A stretch of 5,360 nucleotides of DNA from Comamonadaceae bacterium (GTDB taxonomy: Bacteria > Pseudomonadota > Gammaproteobacteria > Burkholderiales > Burkholderiaceae_C), in contig CANGZG010000155.1 of NCBI GenBank assembly GCA_947458415.1, positions 1 through 5,360 on the forward strand, read 5' to 3'. Of the stretch, positions 1-5,360 are shown piece after piece (within the stretch, counting starts at the first letter, position 1; each line of letters starts with the position of its first letter). Under the pieces are notes generated by a model. It ran no database searches. It was given only the letters and a program-made list of their open reading frames with translations, and was not told the DNA's origin. Made by a program: the position numbers and the translations under genes.

Positions 1-513
1 CTGGACGGCAGTCTGTGTAGCGTGGCGACATCGCCCATTCTGTGGGGCGGCTTGGGCAACGATGGACAACATGCGTATTTCCAGCTGTTGCACCAAGGCA
101 GCCATTTGGTGCCCGTGGATTTCATCGGCGTGCGTCAAGGTCATCAAGGCTTGCCTTTGTCTGAGGAGCACCAACGCGTGGTGTTGCTCAATATGCAAGC
201 CCAAGCGCAGGCTTTGGCCCAAGGCAGAACGCACCCAGAAACCTTGGCGCAATTGAAGCAAGATGGTTTGTCTGCCGAGCTGGCAAATCAACTGGCCACG
301 CACCGCAGTTTTGCGGGCAATGTGCCCAGCAGCACGCTGTGGCTGGCGCAATTGACGCCATTTGCGTTGGGTGCGCTGATCGCTTTGTACGAACACAAAG
401 TGTTTTGCCAAGCGGCGATCTGGGGCATCAATGCCTATGACCAATGGGGGGTGGAGTTGGGCAAAACCATGGCCTTGGCCATCGAAAAAGACAAGCCCAA
501 ACCACCCGGTTGA
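1..513 (+). CDS. pgi: Glucose-6-phosphate isomerase, C-terminal part (5' truncated by window edge)
   Basis: This enzyme interconverts glucose 6-phosphate and fructose 6-phosphate in the cytoplasm, serving glycolysis and gluconeogenesis. The reading frame is open from base 1, so the gene begins outside the window; 170 residues are visible. Window residues 15-33 (WGGLGNDGQHAYFQLLHQG) match the conserved block around the catalytic His, which is His24 here (codon 70-72). The second family signature is at residues 145-155 (AYDQWGVELGK), with the active-site Gln at 148 and the catalytic Lys at 155. The conserved block 'LTPFALGALIALYEHKVF' also fits the family. Only 15 residues follow the catalytic Lys, so the longer tail of the E. 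coli enzyme, with its conserved HDSSTNGLI block, is absent. The sequence diverges from E. coli at GGLGND versus GEPGTN. The catalytic Glu lies upstream, outside the window. The gene is convergent with the methyltransferase gene, with 15 bp between stop codons. Confidence 0.96.
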   Translation: MDGSLCSVATSPILWGGLGNDGQHAYFQLLHQGSHLVPVDFIGVRQGHQGLPLSEEHQRVVLLNMQAQAQALAQGRTHPETLAQLKQDGLSAELANQLATHRSFAGNVPSSTLWLAQLTPFALGALIALYEHKVFCQAAIWGINAYDQWGVELGKTMALAIEKDKPKPPG

Positions 514-520
514 CGGGTTT

Positions 521-540
521 GAAGCGGGTCAAGCCGCTTT
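521..540. terminator. Candidate weak bidirectional terminator hairpin between convergent genes
   Basis: AAGCGG (522-527) and CCGCTT (534-539) form a 6-bp stem with a 6-nt loop, extendable by a G-U pair (521/540). It is followed on the plus strand by only three T residues. It lies just past the pgi stop and covers the last codons of the minus-strand methyltransferase gene. Overlapping alternative stems exist: ACCCG/CGGGT at 504-508/514-518, and TTGAC/GTCAA at 510-514/528-532. Position between convergent genes supports a termination role, but the short T tract makes it a weak call. Confidence 0.35.
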
Positions 541-1611
541 GGGAAACGCGGCGCTGTGGACCCCGCGCGGACGCAAAGGCGTGACCGCGTCGCCAATCGC
601 TTGGATGTGTTCAGGGGTGGTGCCGCAACAGCCGCCCACGATATTGACCAGGCCCTCGGCCGCGAATTCATGCAACAAACGGCTGGTGACCTCCGGCGTT
701 TCATCAAACCCGGTGTCACTCATGGGGTTGGGCAAGCCGGCATTGGGATAGCAACTGATGTAGGTGTCGGCGGCGACTTTGGCCAACTCTTGGATGTAAG
801 GCCGCATCAAGGCGGCGCCCAATGCGCAATTGAGCCCGATGGCCAGTGGCTTGGCGTGGCGCACGCTGTGCCAAAACGCGGTCACGGTTTGGCCGCTCAA
901 TAGCCTGCCCGAGGCGTCGGTGACGGTACCGCTGATGATCAACGGCAGTCGCTCACCGCTCTCATCGAAATATTCATCTATCGCGAACAACGCGGCTTTG
1001 GCGTTGAGCGTGTCAAAAATGGTTTCCAACAACAACACATCCACCCCACCTTCTACCAATGCGCGCACTTGCGCCAGATAGGCCACACGCAATTCTTCAA
1101 AGTGAATATTGCGCGCCCCGGGGTCGTTCACGTCGGGGCTGATGCTGGCGGTTTTGGGTGTGGGGCCCAGCGCGCCCACGGCAAAACGGGGCTTGTCGGG
1201 GGTGGAATATTTGTCGCACGCGGCGCGGGCGATCGCGGCCGAGGCGCGGTTCATGTCATCGGCCAAATCGGCCATGTCGTAGTCGGCTTGCGCGATCGTG
1301 GGCGCGCCAAAGGTGTTGGTCTCGATCAAGTCGGCCCCGGCCGCCAAATAGCCTTCATGGATATCGCGAATGATGTCAGGCCGGGTCAGGCTCAGCAATT
1401 CGTTGTTGCCTTTGACGTCTTTGGGGAAATCGCGAACACGGTCGTGCATGCCGTTGGGCCCGGCGTATCCCTCGCCCCGGTACTGGCCTTCGGTCAACTT
1501 GAAGCGCTGGATCATGGTGCCCATGGCGCCATCCAAGACAGCGATGCGGTTTTTCAACATGCCAGGCAATGCCTGTCCGCGGGTGAATGGCTGTGGTTCA
1601 AAAACGCTCAT
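529..1611 (-). CDS. metH: Homocysteine S-methyltransferase module of cobalamin-dependent methionine synthase, as a separate 360-aa protein
   Basis: This corresponds to the N-terminal homocysteine-binding module of MetH, which binds homocysteine through zinc and accepts a methyl group from methylcobalamin to make methionine. Residues 26-35 (LDGAMGTMIQ) are the classic barrel start. Other matches are 'ETNTFGAPTIAQADY' (97-111), 'GALGPTPKTASISPDV' (146-161) and 'VDVLLLETIFDTLNAKAA' (190-207). The zinc ligands are Cys262 (GLNCALG) and Cys328-Cys329 (VGGCCGTTPEHI), matching E. coli MetH Cys247, Cys310 and Cys311. The protein ends about 30 residues after the CC pair, where full-length MetH (about 1,227 aa) continues into folate, cobalamin and reactivation domains; none of these is encoded nearby. 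Burkholderiales commonly carry split metH genes, so this is more likely a genuine split than a broken gene. Start choice: ATG at 1611 gives the expected family N-terminus. In-frame ATGs at 1653 and 1644 would add 14 or 11 unconserved residues (MSDMAACFFSLGPS) overlapping a hairpin. No good Shine-Dalgarno sequence is seen for any of the three. A BHMT-type or SAM-dependent homocysteine methyltransferase is less likely given the close MetH resemblance. Confidence 0.92.
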   Translation of the reverse strand: MSVFEPQPFTRGQALPGMLKNRIAVLDGAMGTMIQRFKLTEGQYRGEGYAGPNGMHDRVRDFPKDVKGNNELLSLTRPDIIRDIHEGYLAAGADLIETNTFGAPTIAQADYDMADLADDMNRASAAIARAACDKYSTPDKPRFAVGALGPTPKTASISPDVNDPGARNIHFEELRVAYLAQVRALVEGGVDVLLLETIFDTLNAKAALFAIDEYFDESGERLPLIISGTVTDASGRLLSGQTVTAFWHSVRHAKPLAIGLNCALGAALMRPYIQELAKVAADTYISCYPNAGLPNPMSDTGFDETPEVTSRLLHEFAAEGLVNIVGGCCGTTPEHIQAIGDAVTPLRPRGVHSAAFPKAA

Positions 1612-1627
1612 GGATGGGCCCAAGGAG

Positions 1628-1658
1628 AAAAAACATGCCGCCATGTCGGACATGGCGG
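1628..1658 (-). promoter_or_regulatory. Terminator-like hairpin in the methyltransferase gene leader (possible attenuator)
   Basis: On the minus strand a perfect 9-bp stem, CCGCCATGT/ACATGGCGG with a 3-nt loop (1638-1658), is followed after CATG by six T residues (1633 down to 1628). It lies 17 nt before the ATG at 1611 in the reading direction. Stem plus T tract is the form of an intrinsic terminator, and no minus-strand gene ends just upstream, so a leader attenuator is one reading. A competing smaller stem (ACATG/CATGT, loop GCGG) shares the downstream arm. I recognise no SAH, SAM or cobalamin riboswitch core. If translation starts at 1653 or 1644 instead, the palindrome lies inside or across the first codons. 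Confidence 0.42.
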
Positions 1659-1687
1659 ATCAACAAAACCCGTATTTTCACAGACAG

Positions 1688-1715
1688 TTTGTGGTCAGCA
1701 TCGGTGTTTTAGAAT
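1688..1715 (+). promoter_or_regulatory. Candidate sigma-70 promoter for the small membrane protein gene
   Basis: The -10 candidate TAGAAT (1710-1715) is a good match. A poor -35, TTTGTG (1688-1693), stands 16 bp upstream. Transcription would begin at about 1722 and give a leader of roughly 25 nt before the ATG at 1747. A short inverted repeat, ACAGAC (1680-1685) and GTCTGT (1720-1725), brackets the element but may be chance. No rightward promoter of similar quality is seen nearer PEP carboxykinase, so this one may serve both genes by read-through. Confidence 0.35.
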
Positions 1716-1734
1716 GACCGTCTGTTTTGAACCC

Positions 1735-1738
1735 AAGG
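1735..1738 (+). promoter_or_regulatory. Ribosome binding site for the 45-aa small protein
   Basis: AAGG (within CCAAGGTAG) stands 8 nt before the ATG at 1747. This fixes translation at 1747 rather than at an upstream in-frame codon within the antisense-open frame that overlaps the methyltransferase gene. Confidence 0.55.
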
Positions 1739-1746
1739 TAGCCACC

Positions 1747-1884
1747 ATGTCCGACCATTCCCAGGCCCCACACACCGAAGAAGATGTTGTGGAGTCGATT
1801 GTTCCATTGATGCCCATCGTCTTACCCATTGGCGGCGCTGTGCTGATTTTCATGCTGGCATTCATCGCTGTCTTCATGGCCTGA
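1747..1884 (+). CDS. Small single-span membrane protein, 45 aa, function unknown
   Basis: I do not recognise the family. The product starts MSDHSQAPHTEEDVVESIV. Residues 1-17 are polar and acidic (Glu11, Glu12, Asp13, Glu16). Residues about 18-44 are almost wholly hydrophobic (VPLMPIVLPIGGAVLIFMLA, then FIAVFM) with two prolines and a Gly-Gly near the middle. This predicts one membrane helix ending at the C-terminus; the acidic N-terminal stretch has no obvious positive flank to fix topology. There is no Cys, heme-binding or lipobox motif. An AAGG ribosome binding site and a TAGAAT -10 precede it, and a strong terminator follows 40 bp after the stop, so it looks like a complete small transcription unit. 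It is divergent from the methyltransferase gene and lies upstream of PEP carboxykinase in the same direction. A small subunit or regulator of a membrane complex is possible by shape alone, but I assign no function. The same frame stays open upstream to 1069, but that stretch is antisense to the methyltransferase gene. Confidence 0.65.
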   Translation: MSDHSQAPHTEEDVVESIVPLMPIVLPIGGAVLIFMLAFIAVFMA

Positions 1885-1924
1885 TCGATTGTTTCTTTGG
1901 CATTGAATCCATTGCCTTTTTGAC

Positions 1925-1955
1925 AAAACGCCCACCGCCGGGCGTTTTTGTTTTT
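1925..1955 (+). terminator. Rho-independent terminator between the small protein gene and PEP carboxykinase
   Basis: AAAACGCCC (1925-1933) pairs perfectly with GGGCGTTTT (1940-1948) around the loop ACCGCC, giving a 9-bp stem. The T tract is TTTTTGTTTTT (1945-1955). This is a strong textbook form for rightward transcription. The A run on the left arm would also give Ts on the minus strand, so weak leftward termination is possible. The tract ends only 18 nt before the PEP carboxykinase ATG. Confidence 0.85.
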
Positions 1956-1962
1956 GTTGTAC

Positions 1963-1966
1963 GGAG
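1963..1966 (+). promoter_or_regulatory. Ribosome binding site that sets the PEP carboxykinase start
   Basis: GGAG lies 7 nt before the ATG at 1974. An in-frame ATG at 1920 would add 18 residues (MTKRPPPGVFVFVVRSPP) translated straight through the terminator hairpin. It has no comparable binding site, so 1974 is preferred. Confidence 0.7.
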
Positions 1967-1973
1967 TCCCCCG

Positions 1974-3806
1974 ATGAACGCACCCGCGTATGTGACACAC
2001 ACCCGACTCAAGGCTTGGGTCCAAGACATGGTCCATTTGTGCCAACCAGACCATGTCCACTGGTGTGATGGGTCAGACACCGAGTACCAAAGCCTGTGCC
2101 AACAATTGGTGGACGCTGGCACCTTCATCCGACTCAACCCGGCCAAAAGACCCCACTCTTTTCTCGCCCGCTCTGACCCCAGCGATGTCGCGCGCGTGGA
2201 AGACCGCACTTTCATTTGTTCTGCCCGCAAAGAAGACGCCGGCCCCACCAACCATTGGATGGACCCGCAAGCAATGCGGCGCACATTGCAGCCCTTGTTT
2301 CAAGGCTGCATGAAAGGCCGCACCATGTACGTGGTGCCTTTCAGCATGGGCCCCTTGGGCTCACCGATCGCGCACATCGGTATCGAGTTGTCAGACAGCG
2401 CCTATGTCGCCGTCAACCAGCGCATCATGACGCGCATGGGCAAAGCGGTGTTTGATGTGCTCGGCGAAGACGGTGATTTCGTGCCCTGTGTGCACAGCGT
2501 CGGCGCGCCCTTGGCCCCGGGCCAAGCCGATGTCGCTTGGCCGTGCAACCCCACCAAATACATCGTGCACTACCCGCAAACCCGTGAGATCTGGTCTTAC
2601 GGCTCCGGTTATGGCGGCAATGCCTTGCTGGGGAAAAAATGTTTTGCCTTGCGCATCGCCTCGCACATGGGGCGCGACCAAGGCTGGTTGGCCGAGCACA
2701 TGCTCATCCTTGGCCTCACCAACCCGCAAGGCCAGAAATACCACGTGGCCGCGGCGTTTCCCAGCGCCTGTGGCAAAACCAATTTTTCAATGCTGGTGCC
2801 GCCCAGCGGTTTTGACGGCTGGAAGGTCACCACCATCGGCGACGACATCGCTTGGATCAAGCCCAGCTCAGACGGTCAATTGCGCGCCATCAACCCCGAG
2901 GCCGGTTATTTCGGTGTCGCCCCCGGCACCAATTTCCACACCAACCCCAACTGCATGGCCAGTCTGGACCAAAACGTCATCTTCACCAATGTGGCACTGA
3001 CCGATGACGGTGATGTCTGGTGGGAAGGCATGGAAAAAGACAGCGGGCAATTGCCATCGCACTTGATCGATTGGCAAGGCAAGGACTGGACCCCAGACAT
3101 CGCCCGCGAGAGCGGCGCCAAAGCAGCCCACCCGAACGCGCGGTTCACCGTGGCGGCCACCAACAACCCCGCGTTGGACCCGGCTTGGGACGACCCGGCT
3201 GGCGTGCGCATCGACGCGTTCATCTTTGGCGGCAGACGCTCAACCACCGTGCCGTTGGTGACACAAGCGCGCAATTGGACCGAAGGCGTCTACATGGCCG
3301 CCACCATGGGTTCGGAAACCACCGCCGCCGCCGCTGGACAACAAGGCGTGGTGCGCCGCGACCCGTTTGCGATGTTGCCGTTCATGGGCTACAACATGAG
3401 CGACTATTTCCAACACTGGCTGAACATGGGTGAACAATTGAAAACACGCAGCGCCACCTTGCCTGCGATTTTTTGCGTCAACTGGTTTCGCAAAGGCGAA
3501 GACGGCAAGTTTGTGTGGCCCGGCTATGGTGAAAACATGCGCGTGCTCAAATGGATGATCGATCGGATGGAAGGCCGCGCCCATGGCCGCGACAACGTGT
3601 TTGGCATCAGCCCGACGTACGACGAAATCACTTGGCACGGTTTGGCGTTTTCTGCCGCGCAATTCGATTCGGTGATGCAGATCGACCCTGCTGCTTGGCG
3701 TGAAGAACTGCAATTGCACGAAGCCTTGTTTGCGCAGTTGGCCTACCACCTGCCACCCGAATTGCCAGCGACCAAAGACGCGATGGCGTTGCGCCTGGGC
3801 CATTGA
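1974..3806 (+). CDS. pckG: Phosphoenolpyruvate carboxykinase, GTP-dependent
   Basis: This cytoplasmic enzyme converts oxaloacetate and GTP to phosphoenolpyruvate, GDP and CO2, the entry step of gluconeogenesis from organic acids. The product is 610 residues, the usual length for the GTP class. The family signature and P-loop FPSACGKTN is at residues 262-270, with the active-site-loop Cys at 266 and the phosphate-binding Lys at 268. The metal-binding pair Lys222 and His242 has the same 20-residue spacing as in the rat enzyme, and the third ligand is one of the two Asp in GDDIAW (289-294). The guanine/phosphate region FIFGGRRSTT is at 416-425. Other conserved blocks are 'NCMASLDQNVIFTNVALTDDG' and 'YNMSDYFQHWL'. 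All key residues I can place are intact. The ATP-dependent class is excluded by these motifs. A strong terminator lies immediately upstream with no room for a promoter after it. A ligase gene follows 56 bp downstream on the same strand, without an evident terminator between. Confidence 0.97.
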   Translation: MNAPAYVTHTRLKAWVQDMVHLCQPDHVHWCDGSDTEYQSLCQQLVDAGTFIRLNPAKRPHSFLARSDPSDVARVEDRTFICSARKEDAGPTNHWMDPQAMRRTLQPLFQGCMKGRTMYVVPFSMGPLGSPIAHIGIELSDSAYVAVNQRIMTRMGKAVFDVLGEDGDFVPCVHSVGAPLAPGQADVAWPCNPTKYIVHYPQTREIWSYGSGYGGNALLGKKCFALRIASHMGRDQGWLAEHMLILGLTNPQGQKYHVAAAFPSACGKTNFSMLVPPSGFDGWKVTTIGDDIAWIKPSSDGQLRAINPEAGYFGVAPGTNFHTNPNCMASLDQNVIFTNVALTDDGDVWWEGMEKDSGQLPSHLIDWQGKDWTPDIARESGAKAAHPNARFTVAATNNPALDPAWDDPAGVRIDAFIFGGRRSTTVPLVTQARNWTEGVYMAATMGSETTAAAAGQQGVVRRDPFAMLPFMGYNMSDYFQHWLNMGEQLKTRSATLPAIFCVNWFRKGEDGKFVWPGYGENMRVLKWMIDRMEGRAHGRDNVFGISPTYDEITWHGLAFSAAQFDSVMQIDPAAWREELQLHEALFAQLAYHLPPELPATKDAMALRLGH

Positions 3807-3862
3807 TGCCTATTGACCTGGCTTGACGGTTGGCGATGGGTGTATTTGCAGAAAGACGTTCC

Positions 3863-5360
3863 ATGACACCTGTGCCTGTGCAATGGCCGCCACTTCAAAC
3901 TGAAGGCCATTTCCATCCCACCCGCGCACTGCGTTGCTTCAGCCACCGACCGCGCAGTTTGCATGCCTTGCTCGACAACGCGCTTGCCAGCCGACCCGAG
4001 CATGAAGCCTTGGTGTGTGAAGACCAGCGCCTGACCTATTCGCAACTGAACCAACGCGTGGGCCAATTGGCGGCAGGCTGGCGGCGCTTGGGCGTGAAAG
4101 CCGGTGACCGGGTGGCTTTGCTGCTGGGCAACCGGATCGAGTTTGTGGTTTGTTTGCTGGCCGCCACACGGTTGGGTGCGATCACCGTGCCAATGAGCAT
4201 TCGCGAGCAAACCCCGGGCTTGCAATACATGTTGGACCATTGTGAAGCAGTGATGCTGGTGCACGAAGCCGATTTGTCAGACGTCTTGCCGTCGGCTCCG
4301 TCTTTGCCAAGCTTGCGCTGGCGTGTGGCGGTAGAGCCCTGTGAGGGTTCATTGGCCTGGCAAGACCTGCTCCATGCCGATGCGTTGACTGAGGTCGCGC
4401 CGGTCCATGAGGACGACACCGCCGTGATTCTGTACACCTCTGGCACCACCGGCCGCCCCAAAGGCGCCATGCTCAGCCATTTGGGCATGGTGCATTCGTG
4501 CATGCATTTTCAAGCGGGCATGGACATCCAAGCAGACGATGTCAGCATCGCGGCCGTGCCCTTGAGCCATGTCACGGGCTTGGTGGCCTTGGTCGCCACC
4601 ATGCTGCACTGTGCAGCCAAGTTGGTGATCATGCCTGTCTTCAAAGCGGCTTGGTTTTTGCAACTCGCCCAACGCGAACAGATGACGCACAGTTTGATGG
4701 TGCCTGCGATGTACAACTTGTGCTTGTTGCAACCCACTTTCAGCACCACCGATTTGCGCCACTGGCGCATCGGCGCTTTTGGTGGCGCGCCCATGCCCGT
4801 GGCCAGCATCGAAGCTTTGGCCAACAGCTTGCCGCAGTTGGTGCTCATGAATTGCTACGGCGCGACCGAAACAACCTCCCCCGCGACCATCATGCCGCCT
4901 GGCATGACGCCACACCACAACGACACCGTGGGACAAGCTGTGGTCTGTGCTGACATGAAAGTGGTGGATGACGCGGGTCAACCCGTGCCTGACGGCAGCA
5001 TGGGTGAAATCTGGATCAAAGGCCCGATGGTGGTGGCCGGCTATTGGAACAACCCCGACGCCACCGCCAAGGAATTTGTCGACGGTTACTGGAAGTCGGG
5101 CGACATGGGCAGCATCGATGCGCAAGGCTATGTGCGGATTTTGGACCGCAAAAAAGACATGCTCAACCGCGGCGGTTACAAGATTTATTGCATTGAAGTG
5201 GAAAACACGCTGTACCAGCACCCTGCGGTTGCGGAATGCGCGATCGTGGCCAAGCCTTGCCCCGTGTTGGGTGAACGCGTGCATGCGTTTGTGTCTGTGC
5301 GTGAGCCGGTGGACGCTGAGGTGTTGACCGCGTTTTGCAGCCCTCGCTTGTCGCGCGAGA
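3863..5360 (+). CDS. AMP-forming acyl-CoA synthetase / ligase (ANL superfamily), 3' truncated by window edge
   Basis: Class I adenylate-forming enzymes activate a carboxylic acid with ATP to an acyl-adenylate and then transfer it to CoA. The frame is open from 3863 to the last base, giving 499 complete codons and no stop. Motifs in order: P-loop YTSGTTGRPKG at residues 191-201; PLSH at 233-236; GAFGGAPMP from 304; NCYGATETT at 330-338; ribose-binding Asp414 in YWKSGDMG; DRKKD at 428-432 with the hinge/Arg region; and NRGGYKIYCIEVEN at 435-448, opening the small C-terminal domain. The catalytic A10 Lys lies beyond the edge, so roughly 20-50 residues are missing. I cannot infer the substrate. 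It could be a medium/long-chain fatty acyl, malonyl, aryl or carnitine-type ligase. No carrier domain is visible. Start: ATG at 3863 has a weak AGAAAG site 7 nt upstream; an in-frame ATG at 3836 would add nine residues (MGVFAERRS) and cannot be excluded. It follows PEP carboxykinase by 56 bp on the same strand, so co-transcription is plausible. Confidence 0.93.
   Translation, partial: MTPVPVQWPPLQTEGHFHPTRALRCFSHRPRSLHALLDNALASRPEHEALVCEDQRLTYSQLNQRVGQLAAGWRRLGVKAGDRVALLLGNRIEFVVCLLAATRLGAITVPMSIREQTPGLQYMLDHCEAVMLVHEADLSDVLPSAPSLPSLRWRVAVEPCEGSLAWQDLLHADALTEVAPVHEDDTAVILYTSGTTGRPKGAMLSHLGMVHSCMHFQAGMDIQADDVSIAAVPLSHVTGLVALVATMLHCAAKLVIMPVFKAAWFLQLAQREQMTHSLMVPAMYNLCLLQPTFSTTDLRHWRIGAFGGAPMPVASIEALANSLPQLVLMNCYGATETTSPATIMPPGMTPHHNDTVGQAVVCADMKVVDDAGQPVPDGSMGEIWIKGPMVVAGYWNNPDATAKEFVDGYWKSGDMGSIDAQGYVRILDRKKDMLNRGGYKIYCIEVENTLYQHPAVAECAIVAKPCPVLGERVHAFVSVREPVDAEVLTAFCSPRLSRE

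Noticed and set aside
435..719. 94-codon minus-strand frame overlapping the pgi end and the methyltransferase end
   Set aside because: It overlaps two well-supported genes in another frame and its translation resembles no family.
1680..1725. ACAGAC/GTCTGT inverted repeat bracketing the candidate promoter as an operator
   Set aside because: It has only 6 bp per arm with a 34-bp spacer and cannot be extended, so it is too weak to call.
1069..1746. Long plus-strand open frame continuous with the 45-aa small protein gene
   Set aside because: It is antisense to the clearly conserved methyltransferase gene and its translation resembles no protein. Ribosome binding site and promoter evidence place the real start at 1747.
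1612..1746. SAH, SAM or cobalamin riboswitch ahead of the methyltransferase gene
   Set aside because: I looked for the conserved core sequences by eye and found none. The leader also seems too short for a cobalamin riboswitch.
1920..1973. Extended N-terminus of PEP carboxykinase from ATG 1920
   Set aside because: It would translate the terminator hairpin and has no ribosome binding site. The GGAG before 1974 and normal family length favour the shorter start.
1695..2060. 121-codon minus-strand frame crossing the small gene and the terminator
   Set aside because: It runs through the strong terminator and the PEP carboxykinase start, has no family resemblance, and the regulatory signals here face the other way.
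3813..3848. Promoter between PEP carboxykinase and the ligase (TTGACC/TTGACG with TATTTG)
   Set aside because: The spacings are 24 and 14 bp, both outside the workable range, and the -10 match is poor.
4349..5284. 311-codon minus-strand open frame
   Set aside because: It is antisense to the intact acyl-CoA synthetase, His/Arg-rich and lacks any recognisable domain. It arises from the codon bias of the real gene.

Overview
This window looks like ordinary core chromosome of a betaproteobacterium. It is moderately GC-rich and gene-dense. Three things suggest Burkholderiales, probably a Comamonadaceae/Limnohabitans-like lineage: a GTP-type PEP carboxykinase of about 610 residues, a stand-alone homocysteine-methyltransferase module of MetH, and a 'TTTTAGAATGACCG'-style promoter. 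That placement is inference from protein style, since no marker gene is present. I see no mobile element, CRISPR array, tRNA or rRNA.

Layout, left to right. Positions 1-513 (+) hold the C-terminal 170 residues of glucose-6-phosphate isomerase (pgi). It converges, with only 15 bp between stop codons, on a minus-strand gene (529-1611) for the Zn-dependent homocysteine S-methyltransferase module of cobalamin-dependent methionine synthase, present here as a separate short protein. A 135-bp divergent region follows, with a palindrome plus T-tract in the methyltransferase leader and a plausible rightward promoter. A 45-codon single-span membrane protein (1747-1884, +) comes next. A strong intrinsic terminator (1925-1955) then lies directly before the GTP-dependent PEP carboxykinase gene (1974-3806, +). 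After 56 bp, a class I adenylate-forming acyl-CoA synthetase starts at about 3863 and runs off the right edge without a stop.

Functionally, pgi and PEP carboxykinase both serve glycolysis/gluconeogenesis. The methyltransferase serves methionine synthesis and the one-carbon cycle. The acyl-CoA ligase activates an unidentified carboxylic acid and may be co-transcribed with PEP carboxykinase, which would fit growth on organic acids (inference). The genes do not form an evident multi-gene system.

Nothing here amounts to a clearly new biological system. The items most worth a second look are the small membrane protein, the two terminator-like hairpins placed in leaders (ahead of the methyltransferase and ahead of PEP carboxykinase), and the separation of the MetH homocysteine module from the rest of MetH.
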